Shown here in pieces: positions 52,574 to 53,975 of a stretch of DNA of 53,975 bases (within the stretch, counting starts at the first letter, position 1; each line of letters opens with the position of its first letter). The notes under the pieces were generated by a model that was not told where the DNA came from, did no database searches, and saw nothing but the letters and a program-made list of their open reading frames with translations. Origin of the DNA: a virus. Position numbers and translations under genes: made by a program. The stretch lies in IMG/VR virus record IMGVR_UViG_3300046694_000107, positions 1-53,975 of that record; one strand, given 5' to 3'.

Positions 52574-53717
52574 TGCAGACCGGATCCTCGTGACGCAGCC
52601 GGCCGGATTGGTCACTGTGCCGCGCGGGTTGGTCCGCATCAACGGCACGCTGGCACCAGCCTGGCTAGACTTCGAGGTCGAGAACAACGCTCTGTCGTCG
52701 GCTGACACGTTCACCGTGCGGTTCATTGGCTCCGCGTTGCCGGCGGCAACCGACGTCAACTGGTTCAGCGACCAGAAGGACATGTACATCGAATTGTTCG
52801 CCGGATTTCCAGCGGACTACGACACGTACACGCCGGCTGATCTGACAAAGCTGATCTACGGTCAGGCCGACACGATCGACTATGACATCGCACAGGACGT
52901 CATCACCGTGCGCGGCCGCGACTTGACGCGTGTTTTTATCGACGCCAAGACGACGGAGAAATTCCAGAACCAGACGTCGAGCCAAATTGCGACGACGCTC
53001 GCCAAGCGGCGCGGGCTGACGCCGAATGTGACCGCGACGAAGACGGTCGCCGGCGCGTACTACGACATCGAGCACGTCAACCTGATGGATGAGCGCACGG
53101 AATGGGACATTCTCTCGTTTCTCGCGCAGCAGGAAGGTTTCCGCGTCTACGTGACCGACAAGACGCTGTACTTCGGGCCGCCGCCCGCAGCTGACTCGAC
53201 GCCGTACCCGATAGTCTGGACGCGGGTCAATCCGAGCACTGCTCAATACGTCGCGCAGGCCGGCAACGTCGAAGACATGCAGTTCCAGCGCACGCTCACG
53301 GTGTCGCGCGGCGTCACGGTGGTGGTGCGGTCGTGGAATGACAAGCAGCAGTATGGCTTCAACGCGACCTATCCGCCGAAGAAGGTCGGCAGCCTGCAAC
53401 CGGGTCAGGCCACGACGGCCGGCGGCGGCCAGGTGTTCACGTTCTTCTTTCCGAACATCGACAAGCAGCGCGCGCTCCAGATCGCACAACAGAAGTACGA
53501 CCTGATCGTTCAGCACGAGATGAAGTTCTCATGCCGCATGCCGGGCGACGTCGCGCTGAGCGCGTTCACTGTCATTCAGGTTTCAGGCACCGGTACGAAG
53601 TTTGACCAGACCTACTACCCGTCGTCGATCGTGCGTCGCATGTCCTTCGACGGCGGCTTCGAGATGAACGTCCACGGCAAGAACCACAGCGCAACCTCAC
53701 AGGCCGTCCCGCTCTAA
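52566..53717 (+). CDS. Baseplate hub protein (gpD / gp27-like)
   Basis: A 383-residue protein before the spike. N-terminal R-I-L-V-T-Q-P-A-G-L-V and a first domain of strands (W-L-D-F-E-V-E-N-N). Then D-T-I-D-Y-D-I-A-Q-D-V-I-T-V-R-G-R-D-L-T, the typical motif of P2 gpD / VgrG N-terminal hubs. S-Q-I-A-T-T-L-A-K-R-R-G-L-T-P follows, and E-W-D-I-L-S-F-L-A-Q-Q-E-G-F-R-V-Y-V-T-D, also family hallmark. Stop TAA shares its last base with the spike ATG. Confidence 0.9.
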   Translation: MPNADRILVTQPAGLVTVPRGLVRINGTLAPAWLDFEVENNALSSADTFTVRFIGSALPAATDVNWFSDQKDMYIELFAGFPADYDTYTPADLTKLIYGQADTIDYDIAQDVITVRGRDLTRVFIDAKTTEKFQNQTSSQIATTLAKRRGLTPNVTATKTVAGAYYDIEHVNLMDERTEWDILSFLAQQEGFRVYVTDKTLYFGPPPAADSTPYPIVWTRVNPSTAQYVAQAGNVEDMQFQRTLTVSRGVTVVVRSWNDKQQYGFNATYPPKKVGSLQPGQATTAGGGQVFTFFFPNIDKQRALQIAQQKYDLIVQHEMKFSCRMPGDVALSAFTVIQVSGTGTKFDQTYYPSSIVRRMSFDGGFEMNVHGKNHSATSQAVPL

Positions 53718-53975
53718 TGTCTTACCACGAACTTGCAAACACGATGCGGGCGCACGCCGAGGCGGCGGCTGGCCGCTTGCCGAAATCGCGCATGGCGCAG
53801 ATCAGCAGCTACAACGCGTCGACGCACTCGGTGAAGGTGACTTTCCAGGGCGTCGGCGATTCGGACTTTACCGAAACGGGGTGGATCCCGCTCGGCGCGG
53901 CCGGCGTCGGCAACGGCTTCGGCGTGCTCTGCGCACCGAATATCGGCGACATGGTGATGGTCTCCTTCAGCGACG
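53717..53975 (+). CDS. Baseplate central spike protein (gpV-like), N-terminal part
   Basis: The first 86 codons of the spike gene cut by the window edge; reading continues at base 1 in the same frame after circularisation. The start ATG overlaps the hub stop (TAATG). M-S-Y-H-E-L-A-N-T-M-R-A-H-A-E-A-A-A is a helix joining the hub, then an OB-like strand set begins (Q-I-S-S-Y-N-A-S-T-H-S-V-K-V-T-F). The remaining part, described at 1-534, carries the tip. Confidence 0.9.
   Translation, partial: MSYHELANTMRAHAEAAAGRLPKSRMAQISSYNASTHSVKVTFQGVGDSDFTETGWIPLGAAGVGNGFGVLCAPNIGDMVMVSFSD
53849..53975 (+). repeat. Terminal overlap, identical to bases 1-127
   Basis: The last 127 bases equal the first 127 exactly. 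The length and position inside a gene are typical for the overlap left by an assembler with k=127 on a circular or permuted molecule. Confidence 0.95.

Noticed and set aside
1-53975. CRISPR arrays, rRNA genes and insertion sequences
   Set aside because: No regularly spaced identical repeats with spacers, no rRNA-like sequence, and no transposase or terminal inverted repeats were seen; the only short identical dispersed repeats are the 34- and 22-bp linkers.

Overview
This window is one complete temperate bacteriophage (or prophage-derived) genome. Bases 53849-53975 repeat bases 1-127 exactly, so the molecule closes into a circle of about 53,848 bp and the central-spike gene runs across the ends. 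GC-rich codon use and the gene families (Burkholderia-type tail-fibre N-terminus, fibre-tail adaptor, DUF4055 portal, AlpA/Xis-like protein, superinfection-immunity protein) point to a host in the Burkholderiaceae (Burkholderia, Paraburkholderia or Caballeronia). This is inference from protein resemblance only. Sheath, tube, gpV, W, J and I homologues make it a contractile-tailed phage (myovirus morphology).

Layout. (1) Late operon, plus strand, 37929 through the junction to about 11267: terminase small and large, portal, scaffold, P22-type coat, head-tail connectors, sheath, tube, tail chaperones joined by a -1 frameshift, tape measure, hub, spike, baseplate wedge, fibre genes, then the lysis block (GH19 endolysin, small membrane proteins, lipoprotein). 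Minus-strand insertions interrupt it: an outer-membrane beta-barrel plus a DUF551 gene (5384-6376), and a small membrane protein antisense to the tape-measure start (49485-49727). (2) Small minus-strand accessory genes at 11276-13010: two tiny ORFs, a stand-alone ligase adenylation domain, a Cys-rich protein and a superinfection-immunity protein. (3) Integration module at 13164-14777: attP with a tRNA-like core and repeated arm sites, a tyrosine integrase and an AlpA/Xis-like protein. (4) A long minus-strand early operon, 34015 down to 14550: cro-like protein, HNH nuclease, replication initiator with an iteron origin inside its gene, DnaC-type loader, SSB and Sak4-like ATPase, Gp157, NinB, nucleases, two DNA methyltransferases and many small overlapping genes. 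(5) Immunity region at 34041-35151: a short XRE repressor and divergent operators. (6) A poorly coding structured stretch at 35099-35650, then small genes flanking a perfect operator at 36475.

A 17-bp dyad, GATACtNNNNNaGTATC, recurs at many promoters around the genome, mostly in the -35/-10 spacer with TTGC at -35. One repressor probably silences many dispersed promoters in the lysogen, including that of the outer-membrane protein gene.

Most notable observations: the dispersed operator regulon; attP with arm sites; the iteron origin; the A_AAA_AAC frameshift site; the structured region ending in a T-arm and CCA at 35650; a repressor-controlled double-hairpin transcript at 35099; a fibre-like protein with nine 21-residue repeats; and shuffled W-x-A-W-Q-A-R modules with identical 34-bp DNA repeats 14 kb apart.
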